A DNA stretch of 57,820 nt from Planctomycetia bacterium (GCA_030527015.1 JAUNBR010000004.1:26695-84514); one strand, 5' to 3'; numbered from the stretch's first letter, positions 9,120 to 18,439 are shown. Translations and numbers: made by a program. The notes: generated by a model not told the origin, from the letters alone.

Positions 9120-10266
9120 ACAAAAATGGAATGTAACATCAGAGCATAACTTTTCCAAAATGAAAACACCTCAAAACTCATCATCCGTAACAGAATCCAT
9201 CACAGAAACAGAAATGGTATCTCACCTCTGCCGAAATTTCATCATGCCGGATTTTGTCCAGAGGGGTCCCGGAGATGATGCCGCGGTGCTTCACTGGGCC
9301 GAACATGCACCAGAAATGGTGATTAGTGTGGACATGCTCACAGAAGGAGTGGATTTTTTATTACACCGAGTCACGCCCGAAAAAATTGGAAGGAAAGCGC
9401 TGGCCGTGAATTTAAGTGACTTGGCAGCCATGGCCGCAGCACCTGTGGCCTGTGTTATTTCTGTCGCCTTACCAAAACATCCACGAATATTTCCTGGCGC
9501 ATATGATGCGGACGGTAACCTTCTTCGGTATCTTTCCCATTCAGATGAAATACCGCAGGAAGTTCCCGTACAGGTGTTACTGGAAAAATTGGCTCTGGGA
9601 GTTCAGGAAATGGCCCAGTCAGCACAAGTCGCGATTATCGGAGGTGACACGAACACGTGGAATGAATCTCTGGTCATCTCCATTACCATTATCGGAAAAG
9701 TCGAAAACAAAGATCCATTTACCGGCAGAGGACGAGCATTAACACGAAATGGAGCAAAACCCGGTGATAAAATTCTTGTCACCGGAACTCTGGGCGGAAG
9801 CATTCTTCGTAAACAATTTAATTTTCAGCCAAGAATTACAGAAATGCGCCTTCTGGCACAGCGTTATTCTCTTCACGCAGGAATGGACATCAGTGATGGA
9901 CTTACGCTGGATCTCTGGCGGCTCCTGCAAGAAAGTCGCTGTGGTGCCATTCTTGATCTGGATGCAGTCCCCATTTCTTTAGACGCAAAAGAGCTCTCTT
10001 CCTTACGTCCTGGCCAAAGTACCATGTATGACTGGATCCCCGCAGAATTTGCCGCAAAAACACCTCTGGAACATGCACTGGAAGACGGAGAAGATTTTGA
10101 AATCCTATTTACCGTTTCTCCAGATACCGCAAGAAAAATTTTAGACGAAAAACCTCTTTCCATTCCGATTACATGTATCGGAGAAATCATCCCTGAAATG
10201 GAACTCTGGGGACACACAAATAATGGCACAAAAAAAGCACTTTCCCCGAAAGGCTTCCAGCACTAA
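9109..10266 (+). CDS. thiL: Thiamine-monophosphate kinase
   Basis: ATP-dependent phosphorylation of thiamine monophosphate to the active diphosphate. Conserved PurM/ThiL-fold motifs are GPGDDAAVL, VDMLTEGVDFL, AVNLSDLAAMAA, IIGGDTNTW, the ISDGLTLDL segment and DGEDFEILF. At 385 residues it is longer than the usual 320-350. The first 35 or so residues look unconserved, and an insert at about 120-150 (YDADGNLLRYLSHSDE) adds more. The ATG at 9109 overlaps the last 11 bases of htrA, which suggests translational coupling. The next ATG, at 9160, is equally possible. No other thiamine genes are nearby. Confidence 0.93.
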   Translation: MRYKQKWNVTSEHNFSKMKTPQNSSSVTESITETEMVSHLCRNFIMPDFVQRGPGDDAAVLHWAEHAPEMVISVDMLTEGVDFLLHRVTPEKIGRKALAVNLSDLAAMAAAPVACVISVALPKHPRIFPGAYDADGNLLRYLSHSDEIPQEVPVQVLLEKLALGVQEMAQSAQVAIIGGDTNTWNESLVISITIIGKVENKDPFTGRGRALTRNGAKPGDKILVTGTLGGSILRKQFNFQPRITEMRLLAQRYSLHAGMDISDGLTLDLWRLLQESRCGAILDLDAVPISLDAKELSSLRPGQSTMYDWIPAEFAAKTPLEHALEDGEDFEILFTVSPDTARKILDEKPLSIPITCIGEIIPEMELWGHTNNGTKKALSPKGFQH

Positions 10267-10563
10267 TAAACATCATAAATATTTTCACACGCTTCTCTCC
10301 CTCATTCCCCACGCACTCCCATCCCTTACCTTATCCTATTTTATCCATTCACCCTTTTTTGCATAACCAGAACTGTCGCCTCATATTCATCCTTATTATT
10401 CAAAAAATCGTTTTAAGCGTTAAATTTTAACTATTCTATTTCTGTCTAATCTTCCGAAATTAGAAAAAACAGGAGTTCAAAATGATTTCTCTGGAGTGAT
10501 TTATTTTATGTAAAAATAAACGCATAAGAGAAAATATGATGGTATCCATCAGGAACAGCGGAA
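10267..10563. other. Spacer, nothing recognised
   Basis: AT-rich, with no ORF of note, no repeat copy and no clear terminator or promoter. GGAACAGCGGAA just before 10564 may be the ribosome-binding region of the next gene. Confidence 0.45.
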
Positions 10564-12021
10564 ATGAGCAAAATGAAATTCAAAAATATACTCCGCCGAT
10601 ATACTCGGTTTCAGATCCTGATCATTTTCAGAAACATTTCTATTTTTTTGTTCTTCTGTTTATGGAATGATTCATTCATAATTTATGCACAGACAGAATA
10701 CGGTATTTCCATTTCTTCTCCGAACAGCGAGAGATCCTCCATCCACCAGCAAAATAAATTACGTTCTGTATTAATTCAGGAACCAGAAACCGCCGATAAA
10801 ACAGAAAGTATGCTGACATCCCAAAGAAATCTTACTTCAGGAAATGCCAGTATTTCACATCAAAAAATTACGCCACAACAAAACACCATTAAAACACAAA
10901 AAGCATCTTCAAAATATACTTATGCACGGACAGCGAATTCTGCTGGACCGCTGCCGATTCCCATTAAAACCTCTCCCTCTTCCTCCCAAATTTCACGAAA
11001 CATTTCCTCGCCCATACCTCAAGTTACCACGTCACAAAATATTCCAGGCTCTGTCCAGGAATCCCATATAAATCGGGCTTCATATTCCCATAAAACATCC
11101 CTCCGAAGTTCATTAAACCCAAAAATTTCCACCGATACAGGACGAATGAAAAATTCTCCGGCGGAATCACCGACACAAAAATCCGCCGCAAGAAGCGTCA
11201 TTCCTCTCCCACAAAATATCCGCCAGTTATCCATGATCGACATACGTCAGGAAAATCCGGAAAAAGCCTCTTATTCCGATAAAACCCGTGAAGTTATAAA
11301 ACAAAAAATCCCACTCGGTCAGATGTCACCAGCATCCCGACATAAGATTCAGAGAGTACTCTCTGACGTTACCATGTATCGTCGGCTTCCAGTGGAAGTA
11401 ATTCCCTGTGATGAAGAACTGTATGATTTTTTAACTCGGCATCCTGATATAATCGTAAACATCTGGGAATTCATGCAGATCGGAAATATGCGGTTAACAG
11501 AACTGGGAGAAGACCGATTTTATCTTGAGGATAATGCAGGTACGAAAGGAATGATAGAATGCCTTTTCAGAAGCAAAAATCTTCTTGTCATATACGTCAG
11601 CGGTTCTTATGAAGGTATTCCATTTCCTAATAAAGTCAGCGGGCGAGGAGTGATTATTCTTCAGAATGAGCCCATGACAGATGCGGAAGGAAAACGCCTC
11701 ATGGCAGTAAGAATGGATTACTTCATCCAGATACAGAATGGAACAGTCGATTTTTTGGCAAAAACATTTCATGGAACGGTGGGGCGCGTGGCAGATAATA
11801 ATATGAATCAAATTATGGGATTTATAGGATCTTTAACTCAAACAATTTATTATAATCCACACAGTGTACAGCGTGCTTCCGCACATTTAAAACGCGTACG
11901 CCCGGACGTACGCCAGGAATTCAGTAACCTTTCCGCTATTATTTCTCAGCGAGAAGAAGAACGTGTTTATGGACCATTACCCGTGGCCGCCAGCACTTCT
12001 CAGAGAGAGTGGGGAAATTAA
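10564..12021 (+). CDS. Secreted conserved hypothetical, planctomycete type
   Basis: A 485-residue protein of unknown function. A hydrophobic stretch at about 18-40 (ILIIFRNISIFLFFCLW) ending near YAQ is a signal peptide or anchor. Residues 45-245 are a Ser/Pro/Gln/Thr-rich low-complexity region, probably extracytoplasmic and unstructured. From about 255 onwards comes a compact domain with MYRRLPVEVIPCDEELY, a segment around RHPDIIVNIWEFM, a GSYEGIPFPNKVSGRG segment and LAKTFHGTVGRVADNN. From memory this resembles a hypothetical family found in planctomycetes, but no function can be given. It is on the same strand as thiL, 297 bases downstream, and probably has its own promoter. Confidence 0.8.
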   Translation: MSKMKFKNILRRYTRFQILIIFRNISIFLFFCLWNDSFIIYAQTEYGISISSPNSERSSIHQQNKLRSVLIQEPETADKTESMLTSQRNLTSGNASISHQKITPQQNTIKTQKASSKYTYARTANSAGPLPIPIKTSPSSSQISRNISSPIPQVTTSQNIPGSVQESHINRASYSHKTSLRSSLNPKISTDTGRMKNSPAESPTQKSAARSVIPLPQNIRQLSMIDIRQENPEKASYSDKTREVIKQKIPLGQMSPASRHKIQRVLSDVTMYRRLPVEVIPCDEELYDFLTRHPDIIVNIWEFMQIGNMRLTELGEDRFYLEDNAGTKGMIECLFRSKNLLVIYVSGSYEGIPFPNKVSGRGVIILQNEPMTDAEGKRLMAVRMDYFIQIQNGTVDFLAKTFHGTVGRVADNNMNQIMGFIGSLTQTIYYNPHSVQRASAHLKRVRPDVRQEFSNLSAIISQREEERVYGPLPVAASTSQREWGN

Positions 12022-12044
12022 GCATTACAAAAATTAATATGATT

Positions 12045-12148
12045 TATACCTGATTCTCCTTAAAATTTTCATTTTGTGCAGTTCTGAAGCAGAATTCTTC
12101 ATGAAGCAAAAATGCCTGGACAGCAGAAATTTATCATACATCGGGTAT
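12045..12148 (+). repeat. Dispersed hairpin element, F copy
   Basis: Nearly full length. The inner stem is decayed (GAATTCTTCATGAAGC) but both ends are clear. It lies 23 bases past the stop of the upstream gene. Confidence 0.8.
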
Positions 12149-12172
12149 AAAATAAAGTCTGTTTCGTGTATT

Positions 12173-12279
12173 TATACTGTTTCCACTTTAAATTTCCGTT
12201 TTTTGAGGTTCTTAAAGCCAGGCATTTTCAGCGAAGCAAAAATTCCTGAGAAGTGGAAATTCATAATGCATCGGGTATA
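12173..12279 (+). repeat. Dispersed hairpin element, F copy
   Basis: Full-length copy 24 bases after the previous one, in the same orientation. It ends 12 bases from the stop of the minus-strand queD-like gene and so separates two convergent genes. Confidence 0.85.
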
Positions 12280-12291
12280 CAAAAACAGATT

Positions 12292-13044
12292 TTATTTTCC
12301 CGCGTAATATTCACATATACCAGACATTCCGACAGACTCCGTAAGTTCTAATTTTATATAATCAGGCTCTGAACCCGCCAAAAGAGGATGTTTTAACAAT
12401 TTTTGCAGTAAATAATCTGCCAGCATTTCCGCTGTCGTGTTCTCCACAGGCAAAATAATACAGTCCTCTTCTGGAAAGACCCAGCGCTTATTTCCATAAC
12501 GCACGTCCACTTCAGCACGTAAAACACCAGACGTATGCTCCGTCTGTTTACCGTCATCAGGATCTGATTTTTCTTCTTCCAGACATGCATCCGGTAAATG
12601 TGGCATTCCCAATTCACGTTCCAGATAACACTCCAATTCACGTTCTTTTTCTTGTGCCAGTTCTTCAAAATTTTTCACATTTTGTTGTACATCATCCTGA
12701 TAATCATTTACCGTGGCCAACCATTTTCCCACAGAAGAAATCCAGCCATGAATATCCGCCGAAACTTCTGGCTCTTTTTGCTGAACCATTAACTGTAAGA
12801 CAGGACTTTCTCCGGCTAAAAGGACTTTATGATCCAGCTCACGAATAATATCACGTACAGCATTTTGTAGCTGAATAAAATCAATTATATATTTTCCGAG
12901 AGGTTCCAGACCCGCTTCCATTTCCAGCGAAACATGAAAATCATGTCCGTGAAGCGTTTCACACTCCCCAGAGGAAAAAGTAATAAAATGAGCAGACGAA
13001 AAAGTCAGAGAATCATTCTGAATACGAATTTTATAGGTTTTCAT
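12292..13044 (-). CDS. queD: 6-pyruvoyl-tetrahydropterin synthase / QueD-like, with insert
   Basis: Family members convert dihydroneopterin triphosphate towards queuosine precursors or pterins. FSSAHFI and CETLHGHDFHV supply the zinc histidines and the catalytic cysteine. ELDHKVLL and the C-terminal ELTESVG segment match the rest of the active site. The usual protein has 120-140 residues; this one has 250, because of a charged insert of about 75 residues at roughly 90-165 (coiled-coil-like NVKNFEELAQEKERELECYLE). The ATG at 13044 is chosen over a GTG at 13050; AGGTGG lies just ahead. Queuosine rather than biopterin synthesis cannot be decided from sequence alone. Confidence 0.85.
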   Translation of the reverse strand: MKTYKIRIQNDSLTFSSAHFITFSSGECETLHGHDFHVSLEMEAGLEPLGKYIIDFIQLQNAVRDIIRELDHKVLLAGESPVLQLMVQQKEPEVSADIHGWISSVGKWLATVNDYQDDVQQNVKNFEELAQEKERELECYLERELGMPHLPDACLEEEKSDPDDGKQTEHTSGVLRAEVDVRYGNKRWVFPEEDCIILPVENTTAEMLADYLLQKLLKHPLLAGSEPDYIKLELTESVGMSGICEYYAGK

Positions 13045-13148
13045 AACCACCTCTTCAGTTTTTATTTCTGGTATATTATACCTGATTTATATAAAATTTC
13101 TTTTCCTCCGACATTATTTTTTCAGAGAAACCTGTGACCTGAGCCGCA

Positions 13149-13253
13149 TATACTGGTTCCACTTTAAATTTCCGTTTTGTGCGGTTCCGAAAGCAAGCAT
13201 TTTTAGCGAAGCAAAAATCTGAAAAAGCAGAAATTTATAGTGTATCGGATATA
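13149..13253 (+). repeat. Dispersed hairpin element, F copy
   Basis: Full-length copy in the spacer between two minus-strand genes. The inner stem is slightly decayed. The rest of 13051-13462 is AT-rich with nothing recognised. Confidence 0.88.
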
Positions 13254-13462
13254 AAATAAAATTTAAATATATCATAACAGGAAATACTTTTTTCGGAAAC
13301 AGAAAAAATCGAAAATCTTTTAATTTTCACAAAAATTATCGGAAAAAATATTTTCCCTATTTTTTCATGGAATTCCATACTCCCGTTTTTAAAATATTTG
13401 ACTGCGTTTACTCACGTAAGAGGGGAAAATGAATGCAGAATCAAAATATTTCTCACTTTCCA

Positions 13463-14881
13463 TCATATTCTTGGTCCCAGCCGAGTTTTCGTTTTCTCCT
13501 CAGAATTTATTTTTTTAGTAGCCTGTATCGGAGGCAGCGACATGGGATACGCAGATAAATTCGACCGTTCTTTTCGTGTCTTCACAGGAAAATTTACTGA
13601 ATTTTCTGGCTCAGAAACATGAGACACCGCATCACGAACAGAATCGGGAGCTTCGGAAATATGTTTCAGACGTACCGGCTGCTGTTCCCCATACGGCTCC
13701 CATGCATTTCTCTTCGGCTGCATCTTTTCCGCTGGTGCAAAACGCTCTGGAGAAGATATTTCCTGCTCAGAACGTTTCATCTCCTGCGGGGTTTCAGAAT
13801 ATATTTCTTTCATGGGCAGAGTATGACTTTTCCGTAAATCTGTCTTCTGACCATAAATATCATTTTCACTGGAAGGTAAAACAGACTCCTCTTTTCCTTC
13901 TGTTTCCACGATAAATTCAGATGAAACACCGGAACCTGAATTACTCATAATTACAGAATCTACTGAAATTTCAGAATCAGCAGAATTTTCCTTCACGTCA
14001 GACTTTTCCGGTTTTTCTGGCATTCCAGACAAAGAATAAACCTTCGTAAAATCATTATTTTTCTCTTCTGGCATTCCCTGTGCATACGGATCTTCCTTCC
14101 GCTCTTCAGACAGATACGGCTCCTCCTTCTGCTGCGATTTTATCGGTTTCATACTTTTATCCGGAACAAGAATCGTATACGTGGGTGCCGTTTTCTGTAA
14201 ATCCTGTATTTTCGCCTTTTCGTCCATCATTCCTGGTGGGGAGAGAGGATATTTCTGAGACCGGGAAACGTCTTCAGAAGAATAAACCTCACGAGGAACC
14301 GCTAAAGGCTGCGTTTTTTCTGCTTCAGGAGAATACAGCTCATTTTTCTTTGCTGGCGTGGGTGAACCGATATAAGTTTTCGTACCACTCACTCTTTCTT
14401 GTGTCGGTGCATAAGTCTGAGTGACTGGTCTCCGGCATTCAGCGGAAGGAACCGTCCGATAAACAGGATAACCTGTATGCACTTCCATCTGCGAAGAGGG
14501 CACTGCGTATCTCGTATTAAAACTGCGTGGAACCACAGGAGCAGGAGAAACCTGAGTCGTCAGATTATCTAAAGGAATGACCGTCTGGCGTTTCGGGCTT
14601 ACAGGAATCGGTTTATTTACCACCACTCTTCTTCCTGTTCCATCATAACCCACCGCTCCGCTGGTGACTGGCAGCATTAAATAATTTTCTTTATACGGAA
14701 AATTTTTCACTTCATGCGCCGGTCCATTTCCTCTGGCACTCATGGGCACAGGCAGAACTAAAACTCCCTGCCCTTTTAATTTCTCTGGAATTCCGCACAA
14801 AATAAGAAGTGCACACAGAAAAATCACTCCATTTTTTGAAACAAAATCTTTTTTCTTTATTCCATTTTTAAATAATAACAT
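13463..14881 (-). CDS. Secreted low-complexity protein of unknown function
   Basis: 472 residues, no family recognised. The N-terminus has Lys residues, then a hydrophobic segment (GVIFLCALLILCGI) ending near KLKGQG, consistent with a signal peptide. The rest is rich in Pro, Ser, Glu and Lys, without Cys pairs or clear domains. Early segments carry VVVNKPIPVSPKRQTVIPLDNL. It is probably a disordered envelope or surface protein (inference). The ATG at 14881 has GGAAG eight bases upstream; a TTG at 14887 overlaps that site and is less likely. Confidence 0.7.
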   Translation of the reverse strand: MLLFKNGIKKKDFVSKNGVIFLCALLILCGIPEKLKGQGVLVLPVPMSARGNGPAHEVKNFPYKENYLMLPVTSGAVGYDGTGRRVVVNKPIPVSPKRQTVIPLDNLTTQVSPAPVVPRSFNTRYAVPSSQMEVHTGYPVYRTVPSAECRRPVTQTYAPTQERVSGTKTYIGSPTPAKKNELYSPEAEKTQPLAVPREVYSSEDVSRSQKYPLSPPGMMDEKAKIQDLQKTAPTYTILVPDKSMKPIKSQQKEEPYLSEERKEDPYAQGMPEEKNNDFTKVYSLSGMPEKPEKSDVKENSADSEISVDSVIMSNSGSGVSSEFIVETEGKEESVLPSSENDIYGQKTDLRKSHTLPMKEIYSETPQEMKRSEQEISSPERFAPAEKMQPKRNAWEPYGEQQPVRLKHISEAPDSVRDAVSHVSEPENSVNFPVKTRKERSNLSAYPMSLPPIQATKKINSEEKTKTRLGPRI

Positions 14882-15143
14882 TCCCAAGCTTCCTTTCTGG
14901 TTTTTTTATACCTTCTTTAGAATTAAATGGTAAAAAAGCAGAAAAGTCAAAAATTATTTACAAAATAACTGTCTTTTATGATTTTTTTTTATATATCTGA
15001 TACGATTATACCCGTTTTATGCTTTTTACAGACATTTTATAGCTGACTACAAAAAATTTTACTTAACCATTTTTCTCGTATCAAAAATCACTGTCTTTCT
15101 CGGATTTCAGAAAAAAAGCTGAACACATCACCGCATATACCTT
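14882..15143. other. AT-rich spacer, nothing recognised
   Basis: Upstream region of the minus-strand secreted protein gene. Apart from the ribosome-binding site at its left edge there is no ORF, hairpin or repeat copy that I can support. Confidence 0.4.
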
Positions 15144-15266
15144 TATAGCGGTTCTGTTTTAAAATTCCGTTTTGTGCGGTTCTGAACGCAGGCATTTTTA
15201 GCCCAGCCTGCTGCTGGCAGCGAAGCAAAATGCCGAGGAAGCGGAAATTTATAGTGTATCAGGTAT
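15144..15266 (+). repeat. Dispersed hairpin element, long F variant
   Basis: Full copy with an insertion of about 19 bases (CCCAGCCTGCTGCTGGCAG) in the loop arm after GGCATTTTTAG. The insert forms its own small hairpin. Both outer and inner stems are intact. Confidence 0.88.
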
Positions 15267-15342
15267 AAAAAAGGTCCGGATTTTAGTTTAAAAATGCTAT
15301 TTTTCAAAAAAGGCATTTCCGACAGTCTGAATTACCAGAAGT

Positions 15343-15448
15343 AATACCGGTTCTCGTCTAAAATTCCGTTTTGTGCAGCTCTTAAATTAAACATTTTCAG
15401 CGAGGCAAAAATACCGGAAACGCAGAATTTTATAATGCATCGGATATA
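15343..15448 (+). repeat. Dispersed hairpin element, F copy
   Basis: Full-length but diverged: the A-end reads TACCGGTTCTCG and the B-end TAATGCATCGGATATA. Confidence 0.8.
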
Positions 15449-15563
15449 TATAATGTCTTGGATTTAAAAAAATGAATAAAGTACAGACTTTATGTTTATG
15501 CTAAAAATTTTTTGGAATATTCAAAAAAACTAATTATTTTTTAGAATAAAGCTTAATTTAGAA

Positions 15564-15592
15564 TTGACATAACAGCCCAAAAATACTATTAA
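15564..15592 (+). promoter_or_regulatory. Sigma-70-type promoter
   Basis: TTGACA (15564-15569), 17-base spacer, TATTAA (15587-15592). The next credible gene on this strand is the lipoprotein at 15981. Its transcript would then carry two copies of the dispersed element in its leader. Confidence 0.5.
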
Positions 15593-15768
15593 AATGTTTA
15601 GCCCTGTTTATTTTTTCAGGATTTTAACGTTTATATTATTCATTTTTCATTTTACTTTAAATTCAAAAAAAAGATTTTTTTTAGCTGGAGAAAATTTTTC
15701 ATGCACTTTTGAAATCTCGGAAAGGGGATTTATCGTACGACAGAAAAATAAATCCAGACATTTCGTTT

Positions 15769-15852
15769 TCTTAATTTTCGTTTTATGTGATTCCGTCCAC
15801 AGGCTTTTCAGTAAATGCCTGAGAGATTAAAATTCATAGTACCTCGCGTAAA
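15769..15852 (+). repeat. Partial dispersed element, F orientation
   Basis: Begins at the TTTTCGTTTTATG arm. The A-end is missing, the core is degraded, and a B-end remnant AGTACCTCGCGTA is present. A 78-residue ORF runs into it but looks spurious. Confidence 0.55.
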
Positions 15853-15866
15853 TACCCTAAAATATG

Positions 15867-15971
15867 TATACAGGTTTCACTTTAAATTTCCGTTTTATAC
15901 AGATGCTAAAACAGGCATTTCGTGAATCGCGAAATGTAAAAAAAGCGAAAATTTATAGTGTATCGAGTATA
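15867..15971 (+). repeat. Dispersed hairpin element, F copy
   Basis: Full-length copy ending 9 bases before the lipoprotein start codon. The core is altered to CATTTCGTGAATCGCGAAATG, which keeps perfect pairing and even lengthens the inner stem (CATTTCG with CGAAATG). Confidence 0.88.
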
Positions 15972-15980
15972 AAAATTCCC

Positions 15981-16961
15981 ATGAGTTTTTGGCCACATAC
16001 TTTCTGGAAGACTTTTTTACTTCTGACATACTCCTTCATGATTTGTGGATGTCAGTGGATGCACATTCCGTCTGCCGTACAGGGGATTCCCGGTTCACAG
16101 TCTCCTCTGGTTTCTCGACAGGAATTATTATCTGATTCTGTCGTTCTGGAGATTCTTATTATTCGCTGTCCTTATGGCGATCCACTTTTAAATCAAGAGT
16201 TGTGGCAAGATGCCGACGAACAAATTTTTTCTCTGGATTTACGAAAACGTTTTGCGAATAACGGATTTCGAGTTGGCGTGGTGGGAAATCAGCTGCCTCA
16301 TTCTTTTATCCAGCTGATGGATATGAAAGATGACGCTTTACCTGACACCGAAGTAACTACGATTCATCTGGACCAGCTGCCAAATACCCCTAAACTGGTA
16401 AAATGGAATATCTTTTCTCGTAAAAATCAGAGAAATGAAATCTTGGCGACCACGGTAAAAGAAAACGCCATGATTCTTTTTAATGAAAATGGCACCCAGG
16501 GCGGAGATTTTTATCATGACGTTCAGGGAGTAATCGCGCTGAAAACAAAAACACAGGGAGATGGACGCGTACGAATCGAATTTACTCCAGAGTTACATTA
16601 TGGTGAAATGCGTCAGAAATTCACACACGAAACTGGTGCATTTAAAATCGTAAATGCCCGCCCCAAAAAAACTTTTGAATCTTTACGCGGAGAAGTCACC
16701 CTGATGCCCGGGCAAATTATTCTTCTCTCAAATATCCAAAATAAACCGGGAAATCTCGGATGTTTCTTCCTGACAGAAGATGAAAATGACGGCCATTACC
16801 AAAAAATTCTCTGCATACGAATATGCCAGACGCCGCATCATGACATGTTTACTCGTGATGGTGTTCTTCCGACCGATATAAAAATTCCTCCAGCAGCCGA
16901 TCAGGCAAAAGAAGATGAAGATCCCCTGGAGGAATCATCAAAAAATCTGGAAAAAATCTGA
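15981..16961 (+). CDS. Putative lipoprotein, function unknown
   Basis: 326 residues. The ATG at 15981 starts a short signal peptide (FLLLTYSFMICGC) whose LxGC-like end suggests a lipidated cysteine at about residue 23. The open frame continues upstream to 15864, but that part is translation of a dispersed element and is not protein. The body has a conserved-looking start (VVLEILIIRCPYGDP) and a segment TLMPGQIILLSN near residue 260. No enzyme motif is visible. It may belong to a planctomycete envelope-protein family (inference). No good ribosome-binding site is seen before 15981. A pair of repeat copies follows it. Confidence 0.7.
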   Translation: MSFWPHTFWKTFLLLTYSFMICGCQWMHIPSAVQGIPGSQSPLVSRQELLSDSVVLEILIIRCPYGDPLLNQELWQDADEQIFSLDLRKRFANNGFRVGVVGNQLPHSFIQLMDMKDDALPDTEVTTIHLDQLPNTPKLVKWNIFSRKNQRNEILATTVKENAMILFNENGTQGGDFYHDVQGVIALKTKTQGDGRVRIEFTPELHYGEMRQKFTHETGAFKIVNARPKKTFESLRGEVTLMPGQIILLSNIQNKPGNLGCFFLTEDENDGHYQKILCIRICQTPHHDMFTRDGVLPTDIKIPPAADQAKEDEDPLEESSKNLEKI

Positions 16962-17004
16962 GCTTTAAAAGAACTAAGAAAAATTTATCGTTTCAGAACC
17001 ATTT

Positions 17005-17098
17005 TATATCCGATACACTATAAATTTTCATTTCATCTGTCCGCCGACAGACTGGTATTTTTGCTTCACTGAAAATATCTGCGTTCAGAATCTCATAA
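17005..17098 (-). repeat. Dispersed element, R copy with extra hairpin, truncated A-end
   Basis: Starts TATATCCGATACACT, carries CTGTCCGCCGACAG, and fades out around 17098 without a clear A-end. Confidence 0.75.
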
Positions 17099-17155
17099 CA
17101 TGAAAAGAACGCAGAACCCAAAATTCATACATCACCTGAATTTCATATTTCTGGG

Positions 17156-17260
17156 ATACTGGTTTTCCTTTAAATTTCCATTTTGTGCGGTTCTGAAAAC
17201 AGGCATTTTCAGCGAAGCAAAAATGTCGGGAAAACGGAAATTTATAGTGCATCGGGTATA
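17156..17260 (+). repeat. Dispersed hairpin element, F copy
   Basis: Full-length copy with B-end TAGTGCATCGGGTATA. It lies between convergent genes. Confidence 0.88.
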
Positions 17261-17286
17261 TTTATCTGTATTTCACACTCCATTCA

Positions 17287-17350
17287 TTCTGATTCCACTT
17301 TAAATTTCAGTTTTTTGCCGCCACAAAACGGGAAATATTTTCAGTGAAAC
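17287..17350 (+). repeat. Partial dispersed element
   Basis: A-half only (CTGATTCCACTTTAAATTTC, then a degraded core). It runs straight into the terminator that follows. Confidence 0.55.
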
Positions 17351-17388
17351 AAAAAAAACCGAGACGTAAAAATTTAACCCGTCTCGGT
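17351..17388 (-). terminator. Intrinsic terminator of the CAP-domain gene
   Basis: On the minus strand ACCGAGACG pairs with CGTCTCGGT around a loop of about 12 bases and is followed by eight T. It lies 70 bases beyond the stop at 17458. Confidence 0.85.
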
Positions 17389-17457
17389 AAAATACACGTT
17401 CCCGGCATCTCAAAAATACAGACGTAAAAAATTCACGAAATAACCCACAAATAAATT

Positions 17458-18402
17458 TTAGCGTCCGAACATCTGTGTAAAATGTCCTCCCACGCGCCCC
17501 ACACCCACACGGAAATACCCGCCCAGCATGTTCGCACGGTGACCACTACTATTAATCCACGCATTATTAGCTGCCATTCCACTGGAAGATCCCATATAAA
17601 TATTTTCTGCACTGGCCGAAACACCATACTGGTGGGCACGTGATGTAAAACTGCTTTTTCCACGCACCGGGGAAGTATGTGAAAAAAATCCGTACCGGCG
17701 CATATCACTGCTGTGACCACGGGCAGCCTGACATAACTGTAAATCGATCAGACACGGACGTAAACCGCTGCGCATCCGAAAACGATTTAAGCCCTCCACC
17801 GCCATATACTCTTGTAGATCCAGACATCCACAAAGCAGTTCATTTACCGCCAGTATTTCAGAAGAAGTAAGTTTTAGAGTGCTCAGCTGACGTACCTCGG
17901 CACTCACTTCTAAAAGCGGCGCACATTCAAGATACGCTTTTCCTGCCAGTTTAACCATCTGCTGCTGAAACTCAGGCCGAAAATCCTTATATTTCTCTTT
18001 TATTTCACCTTCTAATTTCTTTTCCGCCATTTCCAAAAAATTAAAGAACGTCCCTCTTTCTTTTTCTGGAAATTTTTCCATCATGGAAGAAAAGTCCATT
18101 CCCAGGACGTATTCCTGAGATGCGAAAATACGTTTCTCTTCTGGTGTTCCAGGTTTATTTCTCCACGAATAAAGATTCTCAAAACAAAATCTCGTTTTGC
18201 CTGGCGGAGAAATCAACTCATTTCCCGAAGAGGATTCCGTTTTTGTAACCGTGGAAGGGGTCACGGAAACCGTGCGATTTACATTTTCAGGAAAAGATCT
18301 TCTGCGAAAACGTGCGGCAAAAATCTCTGCCGTCATTAAAAACATCATTAAAATCAGTAATGTGACACGTAATAATGACAAAAATCCAGAAAGTCGTTTC
18401 AT
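17458..18402 (-). CDS. Secreted CAP/SCP-domain protein
   Basis: 314 residues. A signal peptide at about 8-30 (LLRVTLLILMMFLMTAEIFA) is followed by an Arg/Ser-rich linker and a helical stretch. From about 200 to the end is a CAP (SCP/PR-1) domain: VEGLNRFRMRSGLRP, HSSDMRRYGFFSHTSP with the family His, ASAENIYMG, then AWINSSGHRANML and a closing RVGVGRVGGHFTQMF. CAP proteins are extracellular and mostly of unknown activity. The ATG at 18402 has AAGGAATTTAGT ahead; the longer ORF to 18486 would only add translated repeat remnant. Confidence 0.88.
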   Translation of the reverse strand: MKRLSGFLSLLRVTLLILMMFLMTAEIFAARFRRRSFPENVNRTVSVTPSTVTKTESSSGNELISPPGKTRFCFENLYSWRNKPGTPEEKRIFASQEYVLGMDFSSMMEKFPEKERGTFFNFLEMAEKKLEGEIKEKYKDFRPEFQQQMVKLAGKAYLECAPLLEVSAEVRQLSTLKLTSSEILAVNELLCGCLDLQEYMAVEGLNRFRMRSGLRPCLIDLQLCQAARGHSSDMRRYGFFSHTSPVRGKSSFTSRAHQYGVSASAENIYMGSSSGMAANNAWINSSGHRANMLGGYFRVGVGRVGGHFTQMFGR

Positions 18403-18439
18403 ACTAAATTCCTTTCTTCCATAAAAAAGGCAGGATAAT

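Noticed and set aside
15594..15830. 78-codon ORF right after a promoter
   Set aside because: Its ATG lies only two bases past the -10 box, before the expected transcription start, and its second half is repeat sequence.
15864..15980. N-terminal extension of the lipoprotein
   Set aside because: The added 39 residues are encoded by a repeat copy, and the lipoprotein signal begins only at 15981.
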